Below, in pieces: positions 25,468 to 33,366 of a stretch of 64,000 nt of DNA (position 1 is the stretch's first letter; the number at the start of each line of letters is the position of its first letter). The translations under genes were made by a program, and so were the position numbers. Source of the DNA: CALDOK01 sp964481655 (GTDB lineage Bacteria; Myxococcota_A; UBA796; JAFGLY01); contig CAYZVO010000002.1 of NCBI GenBank assembly GCA_964481655.1, forward strand, positions 1-64,000, in the 5' to 3' direction. The notes beneath the pieces are model-generated. The model had not been told where the DNA came from and ran no database searches. It saw nothing but the letters and a program-made list of their open reading frames with translations.

Positions 25468-26393
25468 TGCGCGTCCTGCACCTGGCCGACACCCACCTGG
25501 GCACCTGGCTGCGGGCCCACGGCGCGCCGGAAGGCTGGTCCAGGGCCGACGAGCACGCCGAGGCCTTCGAGCGCGCGTTGGTGCCCGCCCTGCGGGGCGA
25601 GGTGGATCTGGTGGTGCACGCCGGTGACCTCTTCGACTCGCGCACCCCCAGCCGCAAGCTGGTGCGCTGGACCAGCACCGTGCTCGAGCAGGTGGCCGCC
25701 CGGGTGCCGGTGGTGCTCATCCCGGGCAACCACGATCCGGCCTCACTGCTGAGGCGCTTCCGGATGCCGCCGCCGGGCCTGCACATCATCGACGCACCCT
25801 CGCGCCTGCGCTTCGGCGATCTCACCATCGCCGCGCTGCCCTTCAAGCGCACCGTCGCGGGCTTCCAGCGCGCGGCGGCGGACGCCGTCGGCCCAGGCGC
25901 CGATGTGCTCCTGCTGCATCAGGCCGTGAGCGGATGCTCGGTGCCCCGCTTCGTCTTCCGCGTGGGCAAGCCCGCTGGCACAGTGGGCGAAGAGCACCTG
26001 CCGGTCGGCCCGCGCTGGGCCATGGGGGGCCACCTGCACCCCCGCCAGCGGGTGCGCATCGGTGACATCGAGCTGGTCTACCCGGGGGCCACCGTCCGCA
26101 CCGCGGCGGCGGAAGGCCCCGCACCCAAGGGCTACGCCCTGTGGGAGTTCGGGCGCCGGGTGCGCTGGCGCTTCGTGGATCTGCCCGAGCGCCCCTTCCG
26201 CATCGTGCGGTCCATCGCCGACCTCGACGCGGTGGGGACCGACGAGCTGGTGCGCGTCAGCGACCGGGACCACTACGCGGAGCTGTTCCACGCCTGCCGG
26301 GCGCGGGGCGCCTGGGTGGTCGGTCGCGGCGCCCACGAGCGCCCCCGGGAGCGCCGCGAGCGTCCCCCACAGCAGAAGCTCTTCCGCGCTTAG
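25467..26393 (+). CDS. SbcD/Mre11-like metallophosphoesterase
   Basis: A 308-aa protein with the DNA-repair exonuclease metal motifs HLADTHLG (DxH), VVHAGDLFDSR (GD), LIPGNHDP (GNHD), VLLLHQA and GGHLHPRQ (GHxH). The size matches the catalytic core of SbcD/Mre11/YkuE-type enzymes, with a short C-terminal region. Known SbcD works with the SMC-like SbcC ATPase, but no SbcC gene is in the window, so it may act alone or on other phosphodiesters. The start ATG 25467 overlaps the previous stop by 1 nt. The C-terminus is Arg-rich (RPRERRERPPQQK). It is convergent with the SanA-like gene, overlapping by 4 nt. Confidence 0.85.
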   Translation: MRVLHLADTHLGTWLRAHGAPEGWSRADEHAEAFERALVPALRGEVDLVVHAGDLFDSRTPSRKLVRWTSTVLEQVAARVPVVLIPGNHDPASLLRRFRMPPPGLHIIDAPSRLRFGDLTIAALPFKRTVAGFQRAAADAVGPGADVLLLHQAVSGCSVPRFVFRVGKPAGTVGEEHLPVGPRWAMGGHLHPRQRVRIGDIELVYPGATVRTAAAEGPAPKGYALWEFGRRVRWRFVDLPERPFRIVRSIADLDAVGTDELVRVSDRDHYAELFHACRARGAWVVGRGAHERPRERRERPPQQKLFRA

Positions 26394-27019
26394 TCCTTCG
26401 CCAGCAGCTCGTAGGCCCCCAGCAGGTGGACCACGCCCAGCGCACCCTCGCGCAGGTGGCGGCGGGTGCGGATCACGGCGACCTCGAGCCGACCGGCCCC
26501 GGGATCGGTGGGGGCGACGGCCTCGGCGGCCAGGCCCCAGGCGTCCATGCCCTGCTGGCGGGCCATCCACAGGGTGCGGGGGAGGTGGTAGCCCTGGGTG
26601 ATGAACACCACCGGCTGCCAGCTCGGGGCCCGCACATTGGCGAGGGTGCTGTTGCCGAAGGGGTCCACGCGCACCCGGTCCGGCGCCACCCCCCGCGCCA
26701 CCAGGGCGGCGGCCAGCTCGCGGGCCGCGGCGTTGGCGGGCTCGTGACCGCTGACCACGAACACCACGCCAGCTTGGGTCGCGGCCAGCGCCGCGGCGGC
26801 CTCCACCCTCTGCAGCGCCACCGGCGAGGGATCACCGGGACCGTAGACCCGGGCCCCCATCACGCATGCCTCCGCCATGGGGGGCAGCACCGCCGGGTCG
26901 GAGACGATGCGGTCGCCCACCGAGGCGTGCAGCCACGCGAGCATCGCCAGCGGCGAGGCCAGCAGGGCGGCGACGGTGAGGAGGGCGGCCTGGAGCAGGC
27001 GGCGGGGCAGGGGAGGCAT
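26390..27019 (-). CDS. DUF218 / SanA-YdcF-like envelope protein
   Basis: A 209-aa protein with an N-terminal membrane helix (about 7-28, LLQAALLTVAALLASPLAML) and one DUF218 domain. Family signs are ACVMGARVYGPGDPSP, VVFVVSGHEPANAAARELAAA, VRVDPFGNSTLANV and ITQGYHLPRTLWMARQQGM, which match SanA/YdcF-type proteins. These are envelope proteins of debated enzymatic role linked to peptidoglycan or vancomycin tolerance. No Shine-Dalgarno is evident before the ATG at 27019, so translation may be leaderless or start elsewhere. The 3' end overlaps the plus-strand nuclease gene by 4 nt. Confidence 0.75.
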   Translation of the reverse strand: MPPLPRRLLQAALLTVAALLASPLAMLAWLHASVGDRIVSDPAVLPPMAEACVMGARVYGPGDPSPVALQRVEAAAALAATQAGVVFVVSGHEPANAAARELAAALVARGVAPDRVRVDPFGNSTLANVRAPSWQPVVFITQGYHLPRTLWMARQQGMDAWGLAAEAVAPTDPGAGRLEVAVIRTRRHLREGALGVVHLLGAYELLAKD

Positions 27020-27106
27020 GGGAGGGGGGGCGGGGCGGGGCGTTGAGGCTATGTTGCGGGCGGTGGGTGCTCCGTGTGAGATCGGGGCGTCGCACTCGGA
27101 GAACCC

Positions 27107-29140
27107 ATGAAGCGTGGCATCGGCATCCTCTGTATCCTTCAGGGCGCGGTCTACGTGGCCCTGGCCGTGTTCCTGGGCCCCCGCTGGCTGCCCCTGTACG
27201 GGGTGCTGGGCGTGGCCGCGGCGCTGCAGCTCGGCGCGGGCGCCATGGTGCTGTTTGGCCGGCCAGCGGCCCCCTGGGTGCGCTACGCGGCCATCGGATC
27301 CCTGGTGGCGGTGACCATCGTGGTCGGGCTCTACCTGCAGGCCGGGTCCCACGCGATCCTGCACTTCGCCAAGGTGGGGGCCGGCATGGGCTGGGCCGTC
27401 GTCGGGGGTGTGGTGGCGGCGCTGCCCTGGCTCTTCTTCGTGCCTGTCTGGCAACTGGTGGAGGTGGGCCTGGGGCGACGATGGGGGGCGGCCAGCGCAG
27501 TAAGCCTGCTGGTCGCCCTGGTCCTGCCCACCGCGGTCCACATGGGCCACCAGGCTCCCATCGAACGCTACCCCGCCCATGACGGCGCCGCGGCGGCGGC
27601 GTGGCTGCACGCCCAGTGGCGGGGTGAACCTGCCACGGCGCCGAGCGGCGAGGGTCCAGCGCTGCTGGTCGTCTCGGTGGTGCAGGAGAGCCGCATCCTG
27701 GACAAACAGGTGCTCGAGGGGGACAGCCTGTCGTCGGCCCTCGAGAGCTGGCGCGTACCCAGCCTGCTCCCCGAGGCTGCGCTGTACGTCGATGTGGCCA
27801 CGGCCGAGCACCGCCTCGGCACCCCCTGGATCTCCGCCTCGGGGGTCGCTCTGCTGCCCCTGGGGGAGCACGGGATCCGGGCCAAGGCTCGCACCGTCGG
27901 TACCCTCGAGCTGTGGCGCTCCAAGGCCGTTCGCCGCGCGGAGCTCACCCCAGAGCTGCGGGTCGGGGCCATCGATCTGCGCAAGGTGCCCGGCGGCGAC
28001 GCCATCAGCGCGGTGCGCTTCTCCAGCTGGCTGGCGGGAGCCGACGGCGTGATCGCGGTCCAGCGCACCTGGGCCGCCCCCCCGGAGCTCAGCGCCGACG
28101 CGGTGCTCGAGGCCGCGGTGGCGGGGGCCGAGATGGTCGTGCGCAACCAGACCCCCGACGGCCGCTTCGCCTACATCGTCAAGGGGCCCAGCGGCGATCT
28201 GGGCAAGGGCTACAACTACCCGCGGCACGCGGGCACCGCCTGGTACCTGGCCCGGGCCGCCAGCCGCACCGGGGACCCCGAGCTCGCCGCCGCCGCGCGG
28301 CTGTCCATCGACCACCTGGGGGAGCGCACCTTCGAGACCACCGAAGGCCGCGCCTACATCCTCGATCCCGCGCGCACCGACGGAAAGTCCTGGGTGGGCA
28401 CCACCTCCCTGGCGCTGCTGGCGGCGCTGGAGCTGGACTACCGCCCGGACCTGCAGGCCTCCTGGAGCGCTCAGGTGCTGTCGGCGGTGAACGACGAGGG
28501 TGTCGTGGTGGCCAACTTCGACATCGACAGCGCCAGCTGGCCAGTCCAGAAGCGCATCTCCTACGCCCAGGGCCAGGGGACCCTCGCGGTGGCGGCGGCT
28601 GCGCGGGCGGGGCTGCCGGGGGCTCAGGACGCCCTCGAGCGCATCGGCGAAGGCTGGGAGGGCCACTATTGGCCGGTGCCGGCGGGCCGCATGTTCACCC
28701 TGGGTGAGCACTGGTCCTGCTCGGCGGCCCTGGTGGCCACCGAGGCCCTGGGGCGCCCGGTGGGTTGGAACATCTGCGAGGGCTACCTGAACCGCGACCG
28801 CTTCGCGGTGCCCGACCACCACGGCCCCGTGCAGGCGGTGGCCGGTGCCGCCGGTGGTGGCGCCGAGGCCGTGATCGCCCGGGCCGAGTACGACCGCCGC
28901 CGGGGAGTCCGCGGGCGCTGGTTCGACGACTCGATGGCCTACGCCCGGCTCTTCCTGGCCTCGGCCTATCGCCCCGGCGACAGCCCCCTGCTGGGCCGGC
29001 CCGGCCGCCTCATCGGCGGCTTCCGGGACAACCCGGTGAAGCTCGACGTGCAGGTGGACGCCGTGCAGCACATCGGCTGCGCGCTGTTCGGCATCGAGCG
29101 GCTGCTGCGGGACCAGGATCTGCCCGGTGGGAGCCCGTGA
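27107..29140 (+). CDS. Membrane protein with a periplasmic alpha-toroid-like domain
   Basis: A 677-aa protein. Residues 1 to about 150 hold five or six hydrophobic segments. The rest is soluble and helix-rich, with repeated WY/A-rich helices such as RHAGTAWYLARAASRTGD and GTTSLALLAALELDY, and a SYAQGQGTLA motif, suggesting an (alpha/alpha)6 barrel. Such folds occur in epimerases, glycoside hydrolases and terpene cyclases, so a sugar or lipid substrate is possible; no catalytic residues can be assigned. A partial similarity to poly-gamma-glutamate or capsule-related proteins was considered and not supported. ATG 27107 has GGAGA upstream. The gene is divergent from the SanA-like gene, 87 bp away. 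Confidence 0.55.
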   Translation: MKRGIGILCILQGAVYVALAVFLGPRWLPLYGVLGVAAALQLGAGAMVLFGRPAAPWVRYAAIGSLVAVTIVVGLYLQAGSHAILHFAKVGAGMGWAVVGGVVAALPWLFFVPVWQLVEVGLGRRWGAASAVSLLVALVLPTAVHMGHQAPIERYPAHDGAAAAAWLHAQWRGEPATAPSGEGPALLVVSVVQESRILDKQVLEGDSLSSALESWRVPSLLPEAALYVDVATAEHRLGTPWISASGVALLPLGEHGIRAKARTVGTLELWRSKAVRRAELTPELRVGAIDLRKVPGGDAISAVRFSSWLAGADGVIAVQRTWAAPPELSADAVLEAAVAGAEMVVRNQTPDGRFAYIVKGPSGDLGKGYNYPRHAGTAWYLARAASRTGDPELAAAARLSIDHLGERTFETTEGRAYILDPARTDGKSWVGTTSLALLAALELDYRPDLQASWSAQVLSAVNDEGVVVANFDIDSASWPVQKRISYAQGQGTLAVAAAARAGLPGAQDALERIGEGWEGHYWPVPAGRMFTLGEHWSCSAALVATEALGRPVGWNICEGYLNRDRFAVPDHHGPVQAVAGAAGGGAEAVIARAEYDRRRGVRGRWFDDSMAYARLFLASAYRPGDSPLLGRPGRLIGGFRDNPVKLDVQVDAVQHIGCALFGIERLLRDQDLPGGSP

Positions 29141-29209
29141 TCCGGGTCGAATGAAGCGGCCGGCCTCGCCGTCGGTGGGGGGCCCCGCAGGGAGGGGCAG
29201 GAGGTGTGC

Positions 29210-29911
29210 ATGTGGCCGATCTTGATGACCGCCCTCCTGGCGTCGTCGCCCCAGGCCGGTGAGCCGGACCTGGTGCTGCATGGTCCCGCGCGGGACACGG
29301 AGATGACCCTCGAGAAGGGCGACTGGCTGCGCATCGACCTGACCCGGCCCAGCTGCGACTGGGAGCTGACCGAGCTGTCCGGAGGGCTGGCGTTGGTGGA
29401 GCAGGCCGGCAATGTCTTCGACCTCGAGGCCACGCGGGTGGGTGCCGCCAGCTTCACGATGCTGCTGCACTGCGGAGAGCGCACGCTCACCCCCCAGCCC
29501 TGGAGCGTCACGGTCCTGAGCGCCCGGCAGGCGCGGGGGTCGGGCGCCAGCATCCGGGCCACCGAGCTGATCGGGAACTGCTCGCCCACCATCGAGCAGC
29601 CGGATCGCGAGCGGCGCCCTGGGCGGCCCATCGCGGCCCAGGTCCACCTGTTCCATGGCGAGGTCGGTGTGATGGAGGCGCCGGATCCTGCCCACCCGGC
29701 CTTGCTCGAGGTCCTCGAGCTGGACGGCACGGCGCCGGCGGAGCTCGAGCTCGAGCCGGGCCGCTACACCGCCCTGCTGGTGCGCGACGGCGCCATCATC
29801 GAGGACGGCATCCGGTCGTCGGGGGGTGTGCGGAGCTACCGCAGCTTCGTGGTCTTTCCCGGCCGCACCACCGAGGTGGTGGTCCGCGACAAGCGGCGTG
29901 CCGAGTACTGA
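29210..29911 (+). CDS. Exported protein with a chagasin-like domain
   Basis: A 233-aa secreted protein. AGGAGG at 29199-29204 sets ATG 29210 as the start; an upstream GTG at 29204 overlaps the ribosome site. After a signal peptide (cleavage near residue 15), the region GDWLRIDLTRPSCDWELTEL resembles the chagasin (I42) protease-inhibitor pattern, where the usual TGYxW is replaced by SCDW. A second domain from about 105 (ATELIGNCSP...AQVHLFHGEV) resembles carboxypeptidase-regulatory-like beta-sandwiches, ending with ELEPGRYTALLVRDG. Two cysteines may bond. The identification is weak and the function is unknown. Confidence 0.5.
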   Translation: MWPILMTALLASSPQAGEPDLVLHGPARDTEMTLEKGDWLRIDLTRPSCDWELTELSGGLALVEQAGNVFDLEATRVGAASFTMLLHCGERTLTPQPWSVTVLSARQARGSGASIRATELIGNCSPTIEQPDRERRPGRPIAAQVHLFHGEVGVMEAPDPAHPALLEVLELDGTAPAELELEPGRYTALLVRDGAIIEDGIRSSGGVRSYRSFVVFPGRTTEVVVRDKRRAEY

Positions 29912-29970
29912 ACGGCCGGCGCATTGCGCGCGCGCTAAGGGGCCCGGGCATCACCCTACGGAGTGCCGCC

Positions 29971-30654
29971 ATGCTCGTCCTGCTCTCGCTGCTCGCCTGC
30001 ACGATGGACCCGATCGACACCGAAGGGCCCGGCCTTCAGCACACGGCGGAGCCAGAGCCCGTCCTGGCCACCCTCGACCTGCGCAACGCGGTCACCGGGG
30101 CCGGGGCCCAGGGGCTCGAGGTCGGCTTCCCCGATGGCGCGGTGACCACGGGGGCCGATGGCCTGGCAGCCGGCGAGATCCCGGCCTGGGGATCGTTCGA
30201 GCTGACGGTCTCCGGCGAGGGCTACGTGGACCACGTGGTCTTCGGTCCGGCGGGTGATGAGGACTTCGGCTTCATCACCTACGTGGCGTCCCAGGCCATC
30301 ACCACCCAGGTCCTCGCCATGCTCGGCAGCTCCTGGGACGCGGGCACGGGCTTCGTGGTGGTGGGTGTGGACTACGCAGCGGACCTGTCCCCGGTGGAGG
30401 GCGCCACCGTCAGCCTCTCGGCCGACCACGGCGAGCCCTTCGTGTTCGCGGGTTCGTCACCGGCGCTGGGTTCCACCATTCCATCCGGCGGCATGGGCTT
30501 CGTGTCCTTCCCCAGCGTGGCCCTGGGGGACAGCGAGGTCACGGTGGAACCCCCCAACGGCGTCAGCTGCGTGGCCCACCCCAGCGGTGGGGTGATGCCC
30601 CCGGTGCCGGTGCTGGCCGACACGGTGACCGTGCTGGCGTTCCACTGCGACTAG
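29971..30654 (+). CDS. Lipoprotein of unknown function
   Basis: A 227-aa lipoprotein (MLVLLSLLACT, Cys at residue 10) with an acidic Thr/Glu/Pro linker. The body has two beta-sandwich-like halves. The first has VTTGADGLAAGEIPAWGSFE, a carboxypeptidase-regulatory-like turn. The second begins at TGFVVVGVDYAADLSPVEGA, has an ATVSLSADHGEPF strand and a closing CVAHPSGG...FHCD pair of cysteines. This is the fold pattern of many surface lipoproteins in myxobacteria-like genomes. No enzymatic motif is seen. It is followed immediately by a hairpin and the RAYT gene. Confidence 0.6.
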   Translation: MLVLLSLLACTMDPIDTEGPGLQHTAEPEPVLATLDLRNAVTGAGAQGLEVGFPDGAVTTGADGLAAGEIPAWGSFELTVSGEGYVDHVVFGPAGDEDFGFITYVASQAITTQVLAMLGSSWDAGTGFVVVGVDYAADLSPVEGATVSLSADHGEPFVFAGSSPALGSTIPSGGMGFVSFPSVALGDSEVTVEPPNGVSCVAHPSGGVMPPVPVLADTVTVLAFHCD

Positions 30655-30670
30655 CGTCGAATCTTCGACG
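30655..30670 (+). terminator. Hairpin directly after the lipoprotein stop codon
   Basis: CGTCGA at 30655-30660 and TCGACG at 30665-30670 form a perfect 6-bp stem with an ATCT loop, starting on the base after the TAG stop. Further TTCGAC copies follow to about 30720. There is no T-run, so it may be a factor-dependent terminator element or part of the RAYT-associated repeat structure. Confidence 0.35.
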
Positions 30671-30781
30671 ATCGGTTCGACACTTCGACGGTTGAGCGCC
30701 CGAAACACGGCGTTCGACCGTCCGCGAGCCCCGGCACGGGGTTTGCTTCTGTTGAGGGAGATCCCCCAAACGGAGGTCTCC

Positions 30782-31594
30782 ATGCAAGAGCTGGCTTGGC
30801 ACATGATGCTTCGCCTCGACGACGATCGAGTCCTCGCACCCAGCGTGCACGACCGTCGGCTGCTCGCCCGCACGGTCTACCGCATCGCCGATGAGCGAGG
30901 GCTGCTGTGCTTCGGCGCGGCTGACACCCACCTGCACCTGGTGGTGCTCTGCTCGCGGGAGAATGCGGGGCGCCTGGCCCAGCAGCTGGGCGTGGCGCTG
31001 CGGGCCCAGCTGCACATCCCGGTACCCTTCGCGCCGGCCCGCATCGTGGAGGTGCGCGACCAGCACCACCTGCGCAATGTGTTCCACTACGTGCTCGGGC
31101 AGCGGGGGCGCCACGGGCTCCACAGCGATCCGTTCCTGGACGCCTCCAGCCTGCCGGAGCTGCTGGGCCTGCGCGTGCTTCGCACGGACAGCGGGGACCT
31201 GGTGCGGGAGCTGCTCCCGCGGGTCTCGCGGCGGGACCTGCTGCGGCACCTGTCGCTGGAAGCGCTCGAGCCCTGCTCGGCCCTGGTCGCGCCGCTGGAC
31301 GCAGCGGCTGGTGCCGTCGGGCTCGGTAGCCTCGACCAGAGCCGGGAGTTGGGGCGTCTGGGGCGCGCGGCGCTGGTGCAGCTGGGCACGCCGCAGCTGG
31401 CCAGTGGAGCGTTGGCGCAGCTGATCGGCAGGTCCGAGCCCACGGTGCGGCGCCTGAGGCAGGTCGAGGTCCCGCCGCGACTGATGCGCGCGGTGCGGCT
31501 GCAGCTGGCGCTGCGACAGGACCTGCTCGGGGCGGACGGAGAGCCCGGCGCGCTCACGAACGAGTGGGGTGCTGGGCACCGCAGGGCTTCGTGA
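30782..31594 (+). CDS. REP-associated tyrosine transposase-like protein (RAYT, Y1 HUH family)
   Basis: A 270-aa protein related to the Y1 transposase family. The region ERGLLCFGAADTHLHLVVLC carries the HUH metal motif (HLH after D), preceded by an R-rich helix (RLLARTVYRIAD). A tyrosine in NVFHYVLGQRGRHG is the candidate nucleophile. RAYT proteins act on REP palindromes in single-stranded DNA. ATG 30782 is supported by GGAGG about 8 nt upstream. The C-terminal coding end (31551-31594) lies inside the first of three 63-bp repeats. There are no IS-type terminal inverted repeats, so this looks like a domesticated or REP-dispersal element. Confidence 0.75.
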   Translation: MQELAWHMMLRLDDDRVLAPSVHDRRLLARTVYRIADERGLLCFGAADTHLHLVVLCSRENAGRLAQQLGVALRAQLHIPVPFAPARIVEVRDQHHLRNVFHYVLGQRGRHGLHSDPFLDASSLPELLGLRVLRTDSGDLVRELLPRVSRRDLLRHLSLEALEPCSALVAPLDAAAGAVGLGSLDQSRELGRLGRAALVQLGTPQLASGALAQLIGRSEPTVRRLRQVEVPPRLMRAVRLQLALRQDLLGADGEPGALTNEWGAGHRRAS

Positions 31595-31739
31595 GCGTTG
31601 GGGTGGTCGGGTGCGCTCACGGACACCCGGGGTGTCTGTCACTCCGCGGGTTGGCGAGCGCTGGCGTGGTCCGTCGCGCTCACCAGTTGCGGGAGTGTCC
31701 GACACCCCCCCGGTTCGTGAGCGAGCCGGGACCGGCGGC
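31551..31739. repeat. Three tandem 63-bp REP-like repeats
   Basis: Units start at 31551, 31614 and 31677, each with CGCTCAC, so the period is exactly 63. Each also has a GTGAGCG-like sequence 40 nt downstream (31591, 31654 with one mismatch, 31717), giving internal inverted ends. A central palindrome varies: GGTGC/GCACC in unit 1, GACACC...GGTGTC in unit 2, and GTGTCCGACAC in unit 3. The first unit overlaps the 3' end of the RAYT gene. The array ends one base before the minus-strand beta-propeller gene. This is the expected structure of REP/BIME-type sequences beside a RAYT gene. Confidence 0.7.
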
Positions 31740-31740
31740 G

Positions 31741-33366
31741 CTACTCGTCCACGACCCGATAGCGGAGCAGCCCTTCCCAGGTGCCCACCACCAGCCAGTG
31801 GCCGTCGGGGCTGGCGGCGATGGACTCCGACAGGCGCGCCGGGCCGCCCAGGCCGCCCAGCTCCTGGCCGTCCAGATCGATCACCAGCGGGCCGCGGTGG
31901 GTGGTGACCAGGAGCCGGTCGGCGCCCACCGCCGCCACGGCCAGGCCGATGCCGGGACCCTTGGCGCGCTCTCGTCCCTTGTCGTCGAGGATCACGGTGC
32001 CGCCGTCGGCCAGCGCGATGTGCCCGCCGGGGAGCCAGGCCGCGTCGAGGGCCAGGTCCGGGTAGGGTCCCAGGCGCCGCTCGGCGCCAGAGCTGGCGTC
32101 CAGGGTCGCGATCCGTTCGTAGCCCCACAGCAGCAGCAGCTCGTCACCGCTGGGCGCGGAGGCCAGCAGGGTGACCTGGTCGAGCATGTCGCCATCATGC
32201 CCGGCGCTGCGGCGCTTGACCCCGCGGGAGGCGTCGAAGACCCACAGGCCCTGTCGGGCGCCGACCGCGAACCAGCGGCCGTCGGCGGTGAACGCGCAGT
32301 GGTGCACGGACCAGCGGGTGTCCTCACCGAGGATGGCCCGCGGTTCGCCGTCGAGGGCCCACAGCTGGTAGGCGCCGCCGTCGGTGTCCAGGCCGACGGA
32401 ACCCCAGACCACCCCCAGCCGGGAGCCGTCGGGGGCGACGCAGATCTCGTCGATCTCGCGTCCCTGGCGGTGTCCTCCAAGCTCGACACGGCCGCGCTCG
32501 AGGCCGTCGTCGAGCCCGAACCAGACGAGGACGTCATCTTCGGCGGCGAAGAGGGTGTCGCCGGCGATGGCCAGGGCCTCGTTGGGGGCCTCGATGGGAT
32601 CGCCGTGGGCGGCTACCCGATCCCAGGTCGGCCAGGGCTCGGGTGGGGGAGGGGGCTCGTAGCTGGCGATGGTGCCGCCGCCTCCGCCGCTCCGCATCCC
32701 ACCGCCGCCGGTCGCGAGCCCCGCGTCGGGGCTGTTCAGGGCGATCACGTCTTCGAAGGGGTCTTCGTAGCCCATCAGCTCGTCGCTGAACCCGCCGTAG
32801 GCCGCGGTGGACCCTGCGATGGCCTGCAGCAGCCCTGACTCGGCGATGATGGCGTCCGACCGTGCGGTGAGGGCGGAGCCCTGCTCGAGCTTCAGGGTCA
32901 GCGCGCCGGCCATCAGGCAGCGGTCGATCCCATGGAACACCAGGTGCTGGTCCGCCCGCTGTTCGACCTGCAGGCGCGTCGCGCCGCAGCGGGCGCTCAG
33001 GGGGCCCTCGACCCCGGTGACCGGGGCGGTGCTGGTGCACTCGATGTTGGCCTCGAGGCTCCAGCAGTCCCGATCTGCGGTGGCGTCGAGGCGGCAGTCG
33101 ACATCGGGCCTCGCGGTGCACGAGGACACGCTGAATCCTCCGCCGAGCCCACCCACGGGCCACTGCAGCTGGTGCAGCCCAGCCTTGTCGAGCTCGAGGG
33201 CCATCCAGCCCTCGCCGTCGCCGCCCGCCAGGGCCACCTCCCGGGCGTCGCCCAGGGCCAGCTCGATGGTCTGCTGGGCGTAGGCGCCGTCGTTGGTCTT
33301 CACAGCGTCGATCAGGGCGGGCTCGCGGGCCGGGGCCGCGGCGACCAGCAGCGCGAGCGCCAGCAT
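31741..33366 (-). CDS. Exported beta-propeller (WD40-like) protein
   Basis: A 541-aa protein with a short signal peptide (cleavage near residue 13). An N-terminal region of about 210 residues has four or more cysteines (C83, CRL, CWS, CTS, RCGA), likely disulphides. A Gly/Pro linker follows (GGGGMRSGGGGG), and then six or more propeller-like repeats such as EICVAPDGSRLGVVWGS, CAFTADGRWFAVGARQG and ASAPSGDELLLLWG. It is last in a minus-strand operon: its ATG 33366 overlaps the RND stop by 1 nt. The propeller suggests a periplasmic protein-interaction role in the export system. No catalytic residues are apparent. Confidence 0.65.
   Translation of the reverse strand: MLALALLVAAAPAREPALIDAVKTNDGAYAQQTIELALGDAREVALAGGDGEGWMALELDKAGLHQLQWPVGGLGGGFSVSSCTARPDVDCRLDATADRDCWSLEANIECTSTAPVTGVEGPLSARCGATRLQVEQRADQHLVFHGIDRCLMAGALTLKLEQGSALTARSDAIIAESGLLQAIAGSTAAYGGFSDELMGYEDPFEDVIALNSPDAGLATGGGGMRSGGGGGTIASYEPPPPPEPWPTWDRVAAHGDPIEAPNEALAIAGDTLFAAEDDVLVWFGLDDGLERGRVELGGHRQGREIDEICVAPDGSRLGVVWGSVGLDTDGGAYQLWALDGEPRAILGEDTRWSVHHCAFTADGRWFAVGARQGLWVFDASRGVKRRSAGHDGDMLDQVTLLASAPSGDELLLLWGYERIATLDASSGAERRLGPYPDLALDAAWLPGGHIALADGGTVILDDKGRERAKGPGIGLAVAAVGADRLLVTTHRGPLVIDLDGQELGGLGGPARLSESIAASPDGHWLVVGTWEGLLRYRVVDE

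Noticed and set aside
27020..29695. Antisense open frame joined upstream of the SanA-like protein
   Set aside because: Only the part from ATG 27019 resembles a known family; the upstream extension is a shadow of the toroid-like membrane protein gene.
30782..31594. Intact insertion sequence
   Set aside because: No flanking inverted repeats or target duplication were found, and the protein matches the RAYT subgroup better than IS200-type transposases.
31551..31739. Possible CRISPR array from three 63-bp repeats
   Set aside because: The units are directly joined with no unique spacers, overlap a coding end, and match REP-type palindromes beside a RAYT gene.
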